Source: Przewalskia tangutica
Lineage: Eukaryota > Streptophyta > Magnoliopsida > Solanales > Solanaceae
NCBI GenBank assembly: GCA_029844215.1
Contig: CM056723.1
Coordinates: 90,016,790-90,080,789, forward strand
DNA: 64,000 nucleotides
Direction: 5' to 3'
Positions 36,869 through 47,757 of this stretch are shown piece by piece. The position numbers and the translations under genes are program-made. Positions within the stretch are counted from its first letter, which is position 1; the number at the start of each line of letters is the position of its first letter. The notes under the pieces were generated by a model. That model was not told the DNA's origin. It made no database searches and saw only the letters and a list, made by a program, of their open reading frames with translations.

Positions 36869-36881
36869 GGCTCTGATACCA
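36869..36881 (-). other. Primer-binding site (tRNA-Met)
   Basis: TGGTATCAGAGCC on the minus strand, at the boundary between two A units. Confidence 0.9.
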
Positions 36882-36981
36882 TAAAGGGGTGAATAAAGCG
36901 GAATAACTAAAGCAGATCTAAAAAACCAAATCAAAAACTTTTAAAACATAAGAATATATAAGTTTAAAATAAACTTACAAT

Positions 36982-37117
36982 TTTATTCAAAGCATAAGGA
37001 GGGGAAAGGAGGATACAAGATCAGGCAAGGAAAGAGAGGGAGATTTCCGGATGCCTTCTAGGTTTACAAATGAGAGCCTTAAATAGGCCTCGAATAACCT
37101 ATTCGTCCTAACACGTG
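36982..37117 (-). promoter_or_regulatory. Viral promoter and poly(A) region, component A
   Basis: Minus strand: CACGTG at 37112-37117, CCTATTTAAGG at 37077-37087, AATAAA at 36982-36987. Confidence 0.8.
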
Positions 37118-37149
37118 GACGGTTCTGTTTAAAACAAATGGACGGCTAA

Positions 37150-37515
37150 GATTACATGACCTTTTCTTTTTCGAAAGGGCAAACGTCTTCTTCTGCTTTA
37201 AAGTCCTTTGTCTTCTTCTGCTTTATGTCGCTGTCTTTGGCTCTTTCTTTTCTGAAGAGGCAAATGTCGCTGTCTGCTTTATGGGTTTTGTCCTTTTGCT
37301 TTTGCGAAAGGGCAAATGTCACCATCTGCTTTACTGCTTTATGGGTTTTGTCCTTTTGCTTTTGCGAAAGGGCAAATGTCACCATCTGCTTTACTTTTGA
37401 CTCTTGCTTTTTTCGAAGGGGCAAGTGTCGCTTTCTGCTTTATCTGAAGGGGCAAGTGTCCTTTGCTTTTCTGAAAGGGCAAATGTCGCCATCCTGCTTC
37501 GTGTCCTTTTCTTGA
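37150..37515 (-). repeat. Promoter-proximal tandem repeats with doubled 60-bp block
   Basis: Nearly identical to 31125-31490, including the doubled 60-bp block (about 37280-37395). Confidence 0.7.
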
Positions 37516-38067
37516 AGGGACTTGCTGTTGGTACGCTTTTGCGTAGGCGGGGTTACCTTTTTGACTTTTATTTCATGTCTCTATAGAGGCGTTCTGGAGC
37601 CTTCTTTTTGTTTTCTTGCTGACTTACCTGCCGGGCATTAATGTCTGATGTTCTTCTGGAGAACTGCTTTGTGGATGGTCCATGCCAAAAATGTCTATGG
37701 AACTTATGGTGCCATAACAAATGTTTTGCAGGAATTCCATTAAATCATTATAGATTTAAAACCTGGTTTTCAAAATCAATTTTTGATAAAAGATTTATAC
37801 GATCTTTAAAATCGGTGTTTTGATAAGAGACTCATAAAATTTCAAAATCGACGTTTTGATAAAAGACTTATGAAACCGTAGTAATTTAATCAATTCGGAG
37901 ATTGTTTCTGGTTGTTCTAACTAGCAGTTTACTTTCTGGCTTATTTTACCAATGATACGGCACAGGCCCTTCCAGCCTTTCGTGCTTTCTTCAATGGTAG
38001 CTCTTACTTATCCTTACCAATGATATGGCACAGGCCATTCCAGCCTTTCGTGCTTACTCAAATGGTT
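37516..38067 (-). other. Component A intergenic region
   Basis: Nearly identical to 31490-32039; no gene seen. Confidence 0.7.
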
Positions 38068-41000
38068 TCAGTCTGGCTGTGTTCTAAAGACCACCTTTTG
38101 TTTATTACGACTACTCTGACTAGTTGTCAAAGGGTTTATGTAAGGAAATATGAGATCTACTCCCCTAGTGATAGTATGAATACCATCTGGCTTCGCCGTA
38201 TAAGGCAGTATCTGGGCTAGGAATGGTGTTCCTAAAATGATTTCCTCAGTAATATCCTTGGTTATAATGAAGCTATTCGTAAATGCAATGTTTTTATTGC
38301 ATACAAATGCTTTCGAGAGTTTATAATTAATTTCTATATCCTCACCTGTGTCAGAATATAACCTATGTGTATACCTAAGTACTTGGTAGGGATTATACCT
38401 TCGCGAATGCGATTACGATGCGCTCACGAATCTAAAAGTGCTACTCTTTCGATAGCAAAATCATTAATGACTAAATTAATAGGGACATGGTAGCTTAATG
38501 CTCTAGCTTTTGATATTAAAGTTAACCCTGAATCAGATTCCTGTTCTGATTCGTCACTTTCTTGACCTTCTGTGGTCACATGTTTGGGCAGTGCAGGGAT
38601 CTTCGTGAGATCCAAATTTCTTATTTTGGCGATGCACGGTTCTAAAAGCGAGTCTTACGTTATCTGACCGATTTCTTGAACATCGGTGAGCCTTCCATTT
38701 ATCACGAAGGATTTCTTCCTTCAATTTTGAGACTTCAGTAATTAAGTCTGGTAGTGAATTACCTGACTTAGAGTCTTTAAACTTACTGAAAACTCTTTTC
38801 ATGTCAAAAGGTTCTATCTTCCCTTTTTCTTTTTTCTGGTTAATAACGAGATTCTTAAGCTCTTTTAAATATTGCTTTTAAAATTGTCATCATCTATGTG
38901 ATCGACCGTGTCAAAGAAAAACTCTTGGTCGCTACTTGATATAACGCCAATTATGCATTTTGTACGTATGCGATTTTCCCGATCATTCACAGTTGAAGCT
39001 GGAAGTGGAACTATCTGAACTATAACCTAAATCCAGTGATCCTTCGTCACTGTAGAAATTATCTGAAGATTCTTCAGAGCTGTTATCAGACTGTTCTTCA
39101 TTTAAGATTGTAAACAGTTTATCTTTTATTTTGGGATCAATTCCCAATAGATTAATTTTATCTTTCCGTTTATCGGGCTCTTTGCATTTATTGGCCATGT
39201 GGCCTGTTTTCCCGCAATTCCAGCAAGTTACTTTATCCTTTGTATTCTTGCTGTTGCTATTTCTGTTATACTTCTTTTTAGGAGTATAGTTTCTTTTATA
39301 CGCTTTGGGGCGTGGAATGTTATGATTCTTTTTCATTTTCTTGATGCTCTTCGAAGGAGCAGAAATATTAACATAACCGAAGTCCTCATGAAACTTCCTA
39401 ATTCTCCTTTGGTGGAGTATTTCTGTATTTGATTATTAAGCTTTATCGTATTACACAGTTCTAGGCCTGTCATATTAATATAGCTAATTAAATCACCATA
39501 TGTCATTATGCCATACGGAGTGTCTCCATTGTGGCATCTTCTTATTAGTTCTTACCTTCCGGCAAGAGTTTAGGCAAACCGTGATAAATCTTTCTTTCGA
39601 TAATCATGATTACGATCGATCCTTAACATGACTTTGTTGAGAAAAATATCTTTATACCATTTAAAATCGTGTAACTTTGGACACTTTAGATTATTAAGGA
39701 TCTACAAACTTACGTCTTGGAAAAGTTTTGGATCTCGACAAAATGTTTCCGTCTGATATAATAGAGTTGCGAGGCATCACTATGAACTTCATTAGTAATC
39801 TTGTTATCGATGTTCCTTATTTGATTTGTGGTAGTTGCATTCATGATGCTTGACTTTCGATGTCGAATAGGAAGTTATCCGCGATTTTTAACATCGAAGA
39901 AAACCTGAAATGATAATCGATGCTAATTGGGCATCGTCTGTATGTGTTTTAATTTTATAACTGGTTAAACAGACTCCCATTTCATGGAGCACTTTAAGGA
40001 CTTGTCCTTCGGACATGCCGTCAATGTTCCATTCATGGACTTCATCACCCGAATAAGTGGCTGGGGGTGGAATTCGTTCTTCAAACAGCATGTCTGGGAA
40101 CGTCGGCTGTCTATAGAAATTTTTATTGGTCAATTTTGATATTTTATTAACCTCTGTTTTACCTTTTGAACTAGAACCTTCGCTTAACACCTTGACGGAT
40201 TTGTCAGGCTGTTTCGAGGTTGATCCTTCAGAGACTTTCATCTCTTTGAATTTACTACTGATTCTGTCTAGCAGATCATCTTCAATTTCTTTTCCAAATT
40301 TAGGATGGCTTTTTGCGGCGGGAATTTTGAAAAGTGGTTGGATAAGATTTTCTCTTAGGCCAGGCGGTGTATTCCTGAAGGTAGAAGCATTACTTGCCTC
40401 TGAAATTTGGTTAGAGATAACATGTAACAACTGGTTGGTATAGTTGTTCTGTTGCAGAATTTTATTAATATCATCAACATGTGTGATATCATTAGGATCT
40501 TTTATATCCCCTTTTAAAAGGAGTGGCGGTTAAGACTTCACCGATTAGCGGGAATCTTTATCTGTTCTAAAGGCGTGTAAGCGACTCAGTGATCCTTTCA
40601 CCCGTAAACCATTTCTTTACAATGGTGTTTAGACATTGTCTGTCATTATGGAGTTTATCGGTGATTTCAAACCACCTAAAGAATTCTAGATTTGCTCTAA
40701 CATGGTTCATGTCTTTTATCCATGATTCTTTAAACACCTTCCTTTCACTGAGTGAAAAGGTGCTTACATACCATTTTCTTTTAATGGCGTGCTCTGGATC
40801 TCTCCATAATTTATCAATGTGAGGCCAATCGATTTTAAAATTGCTGGCTTCTCTAATCATGCCCAAGCTGTCTCCACCATGCATTTCACTTCTGGTGGGG
40901 CTGCCAGTCGTTCTATCGATTGGTCGATAGTAGACTTTGGGTACTGGTGACGAATAGTCTACTCCTTGAACTTTACGTTCAGGCATAGTTTCGTCAGAAT

Positions 41001-41846
41001 TACCAGAATACTCTTCATCCTCCCGGGGTTTGGAAGAAGATGCACTGAAAGAGTATCTTCCATTAGATCTTAAAAATTTTAAATCTATTGAACCATCCAA
41101 GTGCTGGATTATTTGTTCAATATCAGAACTTTCTGGTTCTAACTTTGGTTGGGTAATAGCATCGAAGTGCCATTCATCTTTTGCTAAAATTTCATTCCAT
41201 TTTAACATTCTTGGAACAAAGATATTGCTATGTTCCTGGTTTGCTTCCATTAGCATGGTAGCACCCCTACTGCTAACTAGTTTAGCTTTTGGAGCTAAGG
41301 TTGTTTTCATTAGCCTGTAATATACTCTGTATATTATAGCAATTTCTCTTGTATTTATCTTACTGTTCATATTCTTCGTTTTAATGTTTAACGTTAAGGT
41401 ATCCATAACGTTCTGATCATTAATATCTACTGAAAAATTTGGGTAACAGTTAAAATAAACTGGACCTCTGGCTAAATTACTTTGTAGAACTCCGAGTAAG
41501 GAATCATCAAAGTTTAATAACCTTGCATCTCTTAGTAAAGAGCAGGATGGAGTATCGAGACCCAATCGATACAAAGGCTTCTGACAATTTGTACCAAACC
41601 TATGTGAAGGAAATTAAATTCCTTTTTATATCTTTATATCTTGATTGATAGCAATTTAATAATCTCTTTTGAGTTATTAATAGCTCTTGTGGATTCACAA
41701 GTTTTGATATTATAATTTTTATAAAATCAAACTTTCTGTTTAAATAATGATTTGAAAGATTCTTTCGGAATATTCCAATTCTGTAAATCTTTTTCAACTT
41801 TAGCAATCTTTGAAGTTGCTAAGTTTTCACTGTTGATTTCATTCAT
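38068..41846 (-). pseudogene. Component A polyprotein: movement protein, coat protein, protease
   Basis: Same domain order as at 32040-35848. A 335-codon open stretch (40567-41574) runs from the movement-protein core through linker and pre-coat domain. Then come the coat N-terminal region (open 39888-40430), coat core (broken 39540-39880), zinc knuckle and acidic tail (open 38983-39336), and protease in pieces (38424-38615 and others). The start ATG at 41844-41846 is kept; the first 70 codons are broken near 41580-41750. In the protease the DSGADQN codons are disrupted near 38405-38440, exactly at CTG/CAG sites intact in 32390-32430. I read most breaks here as probable base-call errors. Confidence 0.8.
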
Positions 41847-41851
41847 TCTTA

Positions 41852-42155
41852 CTAGTAAGAAGCTGTATGGAGCTCCACTAAGAATTTGGAAATAGACTGT
41901 CTACCTGCTAGGTAGCTAATCCTTCTTCTTAATCTGCTTACTTCTTCATCTAGCTCAATTCTTTTTCCAATGATTATTTGCCAGACTATAGTTGTGAGCA
42001 GTTAATCTAAACACAATGGTCTAGCGGTTTGAATAATAATCTAACTCTCTGAGAGTTTCTCTTAGGTGCTTATTGCAATCCTTACTAGCTATGACATATT
42101 CAAGAATTTGAGAATTATATTCTCTTATGTAATTAAATTCTGGACGCATCTTCAT
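41852..42155 (-). pseudogene. ORF1, divergent allele, interrupted
   Basis: Both ends match the A-type ORF1 almost exactly. The interior (about 41881-42105) is strongly different from both the A and B alleles and contains stops as read. It may be a third ORF1 lineage brought in by recombination, further damaged by base-call errors such as loss near 41990-42010. Confidence 0.65.
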
Positions 42156-42869
42156 TTATAAACTACTTGGTTTATAACCAAAGGTTTGTTGATAAGCGTG
42201 GAGACTACCATCCTTATCCTAGGGCTGCTGTTCTATCTTGTTACTAGGCTTCAACCTAACTCTGTCTTATTCCTTCGACTACCTAATAGTACTCCTATCC
42301 TAGTTGTCTACACTGTTTCTTGTTCTTTCTTTACCTAAGTGGTTCTCCTATCCTAGTTGTCTATACTAGTTCTTGTTCTTTCTTTACCTAATAGTTCTCC
42401 TATCCTAGTTGTCAACACTATTTCCTATCTTTTTAATTACTTAAACAGTTAACATGTCCTGTTCATCTGACACTTTCTCCTACGATCTTCGGCGACATCA
42501 GCGGTATTTTCACGCCTACGCCTACCTCGGCCTGCGGGCAACATCGCTCGGGAAAGCTTACTACGGTAGTACTCGGCGAGGATGAGCGAACGATATAACC
42601 ACTAAGTGATTAATCTAATTGGAATAGTAGACTTACGGCGGAGACGGGGTAACTATTACGTAACTACGAGAGCTGGAGCGATGAACTACGGCGAACGAGG
42701 GTTACGACCATGGTAACTACAGGAACTAGAACAGTGGACTTCTGACGGAACAGGGTCACTATTCTGGTAGCTCTAGGAATTCAGAGTAACAGGACTCTTC
42801 CTAGCAACCTAAGAACAACACCGCCCTAAGGACGGTAGTATGAGACTACTCACTCATCTCTACCAACAT
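42156..42869 (-). other. Leader
   Basis: Same structure as 36160-36868, with three repeats at 42291-42423. Some primer-proximal blocks carry CTG/CAG-type changes (about 42500-42700). Confidence 0.75.
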
Positions 42870-42882
42870 GGCTCTGATACCA
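42870..42882 (-). other. Primer-binding site (tRNA-Met)
   Basis: TGGTATCAGAGCC on the minus strand; it separates an A unit (left) from a B unit (right). Confidence 0.9.
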
Positions 42883-42982
42883 TAAAGGGGGTGAATAAAG
42901 CGGAATAACTAAAACAGATGCGAAAACCAAATCAAAAACTTTTAAAACATAAGAATATATAAGTTTAAAATAAACTTACAAT

Positions 42983-43124
42983 TTTATTCAAAGCATAAGG
43001 AGGGGAAAGGAGGATACAAGATCAGGCAAGGAAAGAGAGAGAGGGGGATATTTCCGGATGCCCTCTATGTTTACAAGTGAGAGCCTTAAATAGGCCTCGA
43101 ATGAATTGTTCGTCCTAACACGTG
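42983..43124 (-). promoter_or_regulatory. Viral promoter and poly(A) region, component B
   Basis: Minus strand: CACGTG at 43119-43124, CCTATTTAAGG at 43084-43094, AATAAA at 42983-42988. The layout is the same as in component A, so both components should be transcribed by the same factors. Confidence 0.8.
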
Positions 43125-43159
43125 GACGGTTCTGTTTAAAACAAATGGACGGCTAAGAT

Positions 43160-43460
43160 TACATGACCTTTACTTTTTCGAAAGGGCAAACGTCTTCTTC
43201 TGCTCTAAAGTCCTTTGTCTTCTTCTGCTTTATGTCGCTGTCTTTGGCTCTTTCTTTTCTGAAGAGGCAAATGTCGCTGTCTGCTTTATGGATTTTGTCC
43301 TTTTGCTTTTGCGAAAGGGCAAATGTCACCATCTGCTTTACTTTTGACTCTTGCTTTTGTGAAAGGGCAAGTGTCGCTTTCTGCTTTATCCGAAGGGGCA
43401 AGTGTCCTTTACTTTTTCTGAAAGGGCAAATGTCACCATCCTGCTTTACGTCCTTTTCTG
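43160..43460 (-). repeat. Promoter-proximal tandem repeats, B form
   Basis: Imperfect repeats of a GACATTTGCCCTTTC-type motif on the minus strand. The 60-bp block doubled in A occurs once. One minus-strand frame (43159-43572) is open for 137 codons and overlaps the ORFx end; I do not regard it as a proven gene. Confidence 0.65.
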
Positions 43461-43477
43461 GAAGGGACTTGCTGTCG

Positions 43478-44698
43478 TTATTTGCTGAGGTACGCATCTG
43501 CGTAGGCTTGTGCAATTCCTCGGGGAATGAGCATGTCGCCATTATCTGTTTCACTGTGGCTGGATGCCACATCTTCGTCGTCTTCTAATTTTGCCAAGGC
43601 TTCTAAGAGCCTTCTCCTGGTTTCTGTTTTGGAACTTGACGTCTCCTCTGAAGAAGATGATTTTTTCTTTTTCAGTTTATCTTCTTTTATTTTTGGGCTC
43701 CATCCTTTGATTTTGATGGTTTTGCTTAGATACTTGATCCTGTTTATCTCTTGGATGTCGAACGTCCAATTGAGGATGTAAGATACCCTTTTACTGATAA
43801 AGAACTTGCATAATTTAATATGCTCTGGAAGAGTAGAGATTTGCTGCTCCTGACAAAAAGGAACATATTGGTTTTGGAAGCTCGGGGCAACCACCTGTAA
43901 ATTACCTCCAAATATGTTCCACCACTCGTAGAACCATCTGGGGATGACCTTATCTTTTATCTCTTCTGCATATTTAATAAACCAAGTATGCGTATTTGGG
44001 CGCACATAAAGGAAATTAAACCATGCATCTTTGTAATCATACCAATTATATGTCTGAGGCCTATGGGTTTCTGATAGCGGCACTGGGGTCTGTAAGTGAT
44101 CCATGTACCAGTTGAAAGGACTCAAAATCTTTTTTATTGTAAATTTGGAATATTCAATTCCTCCTGTTTTATCAAAATATTTATGCTCAACTTCAATGGA
44201 ATCAGTGTCCACTAAAATGAATTCATAATATTTCCTTGTTTTTATCGGGTCTTGGTTATCCACATACTGGTGGTCTGTATAACATGGTTTTAAGAGGTCT
44301 TGTACTCTAAAATTCTCATACTGTTTATCTAATGCCATAATAGGCAAAACCTGGGAAGGGATAAATTCCCATTTCGGAATAGGAGATTCTTTCTTCATTG
44401 GAGTTGCTGGTTTAACCGCTTCTGAATATGATTCTGGAGGAATCATTCTGTAGCTCTTCTTACTTTCTGTTTCTGATGGCGTGGCCTTAAAAGGTTGCGC
44501 CTGTTTTTTCTGGATTGGCTCTTTGGGGAGAGCTGGTATTATTGGGAGATTTCCCAGAACTGTGAACATATTCTGTCCACGAGGTTTATGTAAAGCTTTA
44601 CTCGAGCTTTCTGTTTGGAAAGGCTGTTTTAGTTTTTCTTCTGGTTTACTTTGAAACGGTGGCCGTATCGGGCGTAGGCCCGGGAAGCCTGGTCTCAT
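43478..44698 (-). CDS. ORFx, 406-aa protein of unknown function (component B)
   Basis: Intact frame with ATG at 44698, starting inside the RNase H coding end (53-nt overlap, other frame) and stopping at 43478-43480. Residues 1-110 are Pro/Lys-rich and probably disordered. Residues about 120-330 form a folded core rich in Tyr and Trp, with TRKYYEFILVDTDSIEVEH, a YNWYDYKDAWFNF stretch and RWFYEWWNIFGG. Residues about 340-406 are Lys/Ser-rich then acidic. From memory, similar Tyr/Trp-rich proteins occur as hypothetical proteins in many plant genomes, probably from endogenous pararetroviruses. The position after RNase H is where a transactivator sits in other genera, but no such motif is visible. 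Function unknown. Confidence 0.85.
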   Translation of the reverse strand: MRPGFPGLRPIRPPFQSKPEEKLKQPFQTESSSKALHKPRGQNMFTVLGNLPIIPALPKEPIQKKQAQPFKATPSETESKKSYRMIPPESYSEAVKPATPMKKESPIPKWEFIPSQVLPIMALDKQYENFRVQDLLKPCYTDHQYVDNQDPIKTRKYYEFILVDTDSIEVEHKYFDKTGGIEYSKFTIKKILSPFNWYMDHLQTPVPLSETHRPQTYNWYDYKDAWFNFLYVRPNTHTWFIKYAEEIKDKVIPRWFYEWWNIFGGNLQVVAPSFQNQYVPFCQEQQISTLPEHIKLCKFFISKRVSYILNWTFDIQEINRIKYLSKTIKIKGWSPKIKEDKLKKKKSSSSEETSSSKTETRRRLLEALAKLEDDEDVASSHSETDNGDMLIPRGIAQAYADAYLSK

Positions 44699-45130
44699 TA
44701 TTTCCCTGCAAAAATTCTCTCGTCAGAAAATCTGGTAGAGAGTTTTCTTCTCCTTTTATAAAATCAATTTTAAAATCGAAGCTGGATAATAAAGCTTGCC
44801 ATCGGGCAAAAATCTGTTTAGAAACTAGGTTTTTAACATCTTTTTGTAAAATGTCTTTGGCTGCTTTGCAGTCGACTCTTAACAAAAATTCTTTGTTTAT
44901 CAAATCATCTTGAAATTTCATAATACATAGTACTATAGACAAAATCTCCTTTTTAACTGTGCTATAGTTTTTACGTAGCTTGGTTCGGTTTCAGTAAATC
45001 TTACTAATTTGTTCCGGCTCAAGAGAAACTCTTTGTTTAAGGACACCACCGTAACCTATGTCGGAGGCATCGGTTTCTACTATCATAAAGGCTTCTGGAT
45101 TAGGGATGCCTAAACATGGAAGCTTCTGGA
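44646..45130 (-). pseudogene. RNase H end of the component B polyprotein, out of frame
   Basis: Continues the polyprotein after two frame breaks (near 45140-45160 and 44970-45000). It shows IVETDAS with the first catalytic Asp near 45075, YSTVKKEILSIV with the Glu near 44945 and LLRVDCKAAKDIL with an Asp near 44875, then a C-terminal helix region ending at 44646. At the second break this copy reads TTTTTACGTAGC where the fragment at 29010 reads TTTTTCTGTGC, a CTG-to-ACG change, so the break is suspect. RNase H would remove RNA during reverse transcription. Confidence 0.75.
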
Positions 45131-47757
45131 CAATTTCTTTTATCTGTATGTGACATTTCTAGTACATTCTTCCGACCATTTGGATTTTTCTTTAACCTTT
45201 TGTATAAAGGCTCACAAATTTGTCTAATTTTCGGGATAAAATCTGCAACATAATTAAGACTTCCTAAGAATCTTTGTAGCTGATTTTTATCAGGAATTTC
45301 ATCGGGAAACTTGGTGGAGAACTCTATGGCTCTACAAATTGGTTTATAGGTTCCTTGATAGAGATCATGTCCTAAGAACCTAATGGCTGTCTGAAACAGC
45401 TTTATCTTTTTGGCACTTACTGCTAGACCATTATACTTAATGGTTTGGGCAAAAGTATTAAGATGTTTAAAATGCTGTTCTATGTTATCTGAGAATACTA
45501 GAACATCATCTATGTATACAATCATGTATTGACTGTAAGGGTTGAATATGTTATTCATGATGTTCTGAAATTCAGAAGGGGCATTCTTAAGCCCAAAAGG
45601 CATTACATTCCATTCGTATTGCCCGAAGGGGACATTGAAGGCTGTTTTATACCTATCTTTTTCATTGACTTGGATTTGCCAGAAACCTGACTTCATGTCA
45701 AACTTACTATAGATATTAGCATTATAAGTCCTTTTTAATAAATCTCTTTTATTAGGAATTGGATACCTAATCCATTTTAATGCTGCGTTAAGAGGTTTAT
45801 AATTGATGACGAGCCTTGGGACTCCTCTTTCCTTTTCAGCGTTCTTGTTAACATAGAAGGCTGAACAACTCCACTGTGATTTAGAATGTCTGATGATTCC
45901 TTTTTCAAGTAGATCATTGACTTCTTTTTTACAGTGTTCCATGAGCTCATGGCTCATTTGGATCGGTCTGGCTTTCGTGGGAATGTTCTTTTCACGAAAA
46001 TCATCCGTATATGGCAGATCTACAGTATGCTTCTTTCTTTTCCAGAAAGCATTTGGTAGTTCTGAGCATATTTTTCTTTCCATAGAATCTAGCAAATTTT
46101 TTATTCTATTAATAACCGCCGGGGTTTTTAAATTAGATTCTATCCTTTTTATTCTAACGTCTTCTTTTAGGTATTTAACCTGATTGGTTAATAGCCGTAT
46201 TTTAAAGACTGTCTTTTGTTTAACATGATTACTGTGATCAGTAGTCAAAGGATTTACGTATGGGAATACAAGGTTTCTTCCCATAGAACTGGTGTAAATA
46301 CCGTCTAATTTAGCGGTATAAGGTTTTATCTGTGTTAGGAAAGGAATTCCTAGAATGATTTCTTCAGTTACATTTCGTGTGATAACGAAATCATTAGTGA
46401 AGCAAATACCATTATTACAGACATGGGCTTTTGACAGTTTCCAATTTATTTTAATATTGTCTCCTGTGGCGGAGTATAATTTATGGGTACTTTTACTCAA
46501 ATACTTAGTGGGAACTAATCCTTCGCAAATACAATTCTGATCTGCTCCAGAGTCTAATAAAGCTGTTTTTTCTAAGACAAAATCATTATTTATTATAACC
46601 TTGATAGGGACATGGTAGCTCAATGCTCTGGCCCTCGAAATTAATTTTAACCCTGAATTGTTATCCGTTGTTAAGGTTTTGGCCTCTGTGGGACCGAGAT
46701 CCTTTTTCATACTGAGGATTTCACTTTTTAGGTTCGTGATTTCTTTTAATAAATCCTGAACAGTGGTATCTGAATTTGTTTCGTTAGTGGAAACTTCCTG
46801 TTTGTTATTAGTCATAACATTAATCTTTTGTTTTATACAAGTACAGACTACTCCAGTATTCTCACAGTCTGAGCTAGAGGTGGAATTACCTGGACTGTAA
46901 TTTGATGAACTATCGTTACTGTAATAGTTTTCTGAATTATTATTCGTCTTTCTTTTGGGTTTCCTGACCCTCTTTTTAATAACCTTTGGACCCTTTAATC
47001 CATCCTTTTGATTATTTGAATTGGAACCCTTACTGGGTTTTCTGATTGAGTTCAGCTCTTTAAGCTTACTATTAATTCTGTTTGATAAGTTATCATTATC
47101 TGACTGTGAACGGCGTTTTGCCAAACAATTATTAATATTAAAGAAATAATCAGAAAGGGTTTTCCCTTCTGTTCCAATTGGTTTATTACCAGACACGTGG
47201 GCCTTACTTGCACCAGTATCTTGTAACAACTGTCGGATTTCTTCCTTTTCCCTTAGGATTCCTTTTGGATCCTTTTCGTTCTTTTTAAACGACTGGTTAC
47301 TCAAGATCTCACCCTTTACGGGGACCTTAATCTGTTTTAATGGCGGAGTTACTGTTTCAACAGTATTCCCTCTTTTGAACCATTCTTCAGCAATGGTGTC
47401 AAGACACTTCATGCCGTTATGGAGCTTATCAGTGATTTGAAACCACTTAAAGAATTCTATATTAGAATTAATTCTGTTCATATCACTTATCCAATTATTC
47501 TTAAACTTTCTTCTTTCCTCGAGTGGAAAAGTGCTGTTGTACCATTTTCTTTTTATGACATTTTTTGGATCTTTCCATAATTTGTCAATATATGGCCAAT
47601 CGATTTCAAAACCGATTTCTTTTTTAACGGTGTCAAGTCTACTGTGCTTTTGTGGAAGCATAGCAGTATTCCTACCACCAACTGACTTAGCTTCTGGAGC
47701 TAACAAAGCATTGATTCTGTTAACAAACTTATCTTCTGGAGATAAAAAGGTGTTCAT
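45100..47757 (-). CDS. Component B polyprotein: N-domain, protease, reverse transcriptase
   Basis: 885 open codons. ATG at 47757 overlaps the ORF1 stop by one base (TAATG). Residues 1-150 form an N-domain with IDWPYIDKLW, homologous to the region between movement and coat domains in A. Residues 180-310 are a Ser/Asn-rich linker with a basic patch (KKRVRKPKRK) and CENTGVVCTC, equivalent to the end of the coat protein. The aspartic protease lies at about 375-500 (DSGA at 402-405). RT runs from about 585 to 790 (FDMKSGFWQI; YIDD at 748-751, bases 45505-45516), then thumb and connection. No movement core, coat core or zinc knuckle. The last 25 residues are probably out of frame; RNase H continues at 44646-45130. 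Confidence 0.9.
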   Translation of the reverse strand: MNTFLSPEDKFVNRINALLAPEAKSVGGRNTAMLPQKHSRLDTVKKEIGFEIDWPYIDKLWKDPKNVIKRKWYNSTFPLEERRKFKNNWISDMNRINSNIEFFKWFQITDKLHNGMKCLDTIAEEWFKRGNTVETVTPPLKQIKVPVKGEILSNQSFKKNEKDPKGILREKEEIRQLLQDTGASKAHVSGNKPIGTEGKTLSDYFFNINNCLAKRRSQSDNDNLSNRINSKLKELNSIRKPSKGSNSNNQKDGLKGPKVIKKRVRKPKRKTNNNSENYYSNDSSSNYSPGNSTSSSDCENTGVVCTCIKQKINVMTNNKQEVSTNETNSDTTVQDLLKEITNLKSEILSMKKDLGPTEAKTLTTDNNSGLKLISRARALSYHVPIKVIINNDFVLEKTALLDSGADQNCICEGLVPTKYLSKSTHKLYSATGDNIKINWKLSKAHVCNNGICFTNDFVITRNVTEEIILGIPFLTQIKPYTAKLDGIYTSSMGRNLVFPYVNPLTTDHSNHVKQKTVFKIRLLTNQVKYLKEDVRIKRIESNLKTPAVINRIKNLLDSMERKICSELPNAFWKRKKHTVDLPYTDDFREKNIPTKARPIQMSHELMEHCKKEVNDLLEKGIIRHSKSQWSCSAFYVNKNAEKERGVPRLVINYKPLNAALKWIRYPIPNKRDLLKRTYNANIYSKFDMKSGFWQIQVNEKDRYKTAFNVPFGQYEWNVMPFGLKNAPSEFQNIMNNIFNPYSQYMIVYIDDVLVFSDNIEQHFKHLNTFAQTIKYNGLAVSAKKIKLFQTAIRFLGHDLYQGTYKPICRAIEFSTKFPDEIPDKNQLQRFLGSLNYVADFIPKIRQICEPLYKRLKKNPNGRKNVLEMSHTDKRNCPEASMFRHP

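Larger units (their letters stand above)
30846..36881 (-). mobile_element. Component A unit, full length
   Basis: A complete A unit of about 6.04 kb: promoter and poly(A) (30949-31090), doubled 60-bp repeats, A-specific intergenic region, polyprotein (protease, coat, movement protein), intact ORF1, leader and primer site at 36869-36881. There is no RT, RNase H or ORFx. It abuts another A unit directly at the primer site, in the tandem arrangement seen when pararetrovirus concatemers enter chromosomes. Confidence 0.9.
36882..42882 (-). mobile_element. Component A unit, full length, with divergent ORF1
   Basis: A 6,001-bp A unit, primer site to primer site, collinear with 30846-36881. It differs mainly in an exchanged ORF1 interior (41881-42105) and in clusters of CTG/CAG-type differences (about 38340-38700, 38870-39000, 39540-39900, 40310-40380, 40505-40600). 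Confidence 0.9.

Noticed and set aside
43159..43572. 137-codon minus-strand frame across the promoter-proximal repeats as a gene
   Set aside because: It lies over tandem repeats whose period keeps the frame open, overlaps the ORFx end in another frame and has no recognisable domain.
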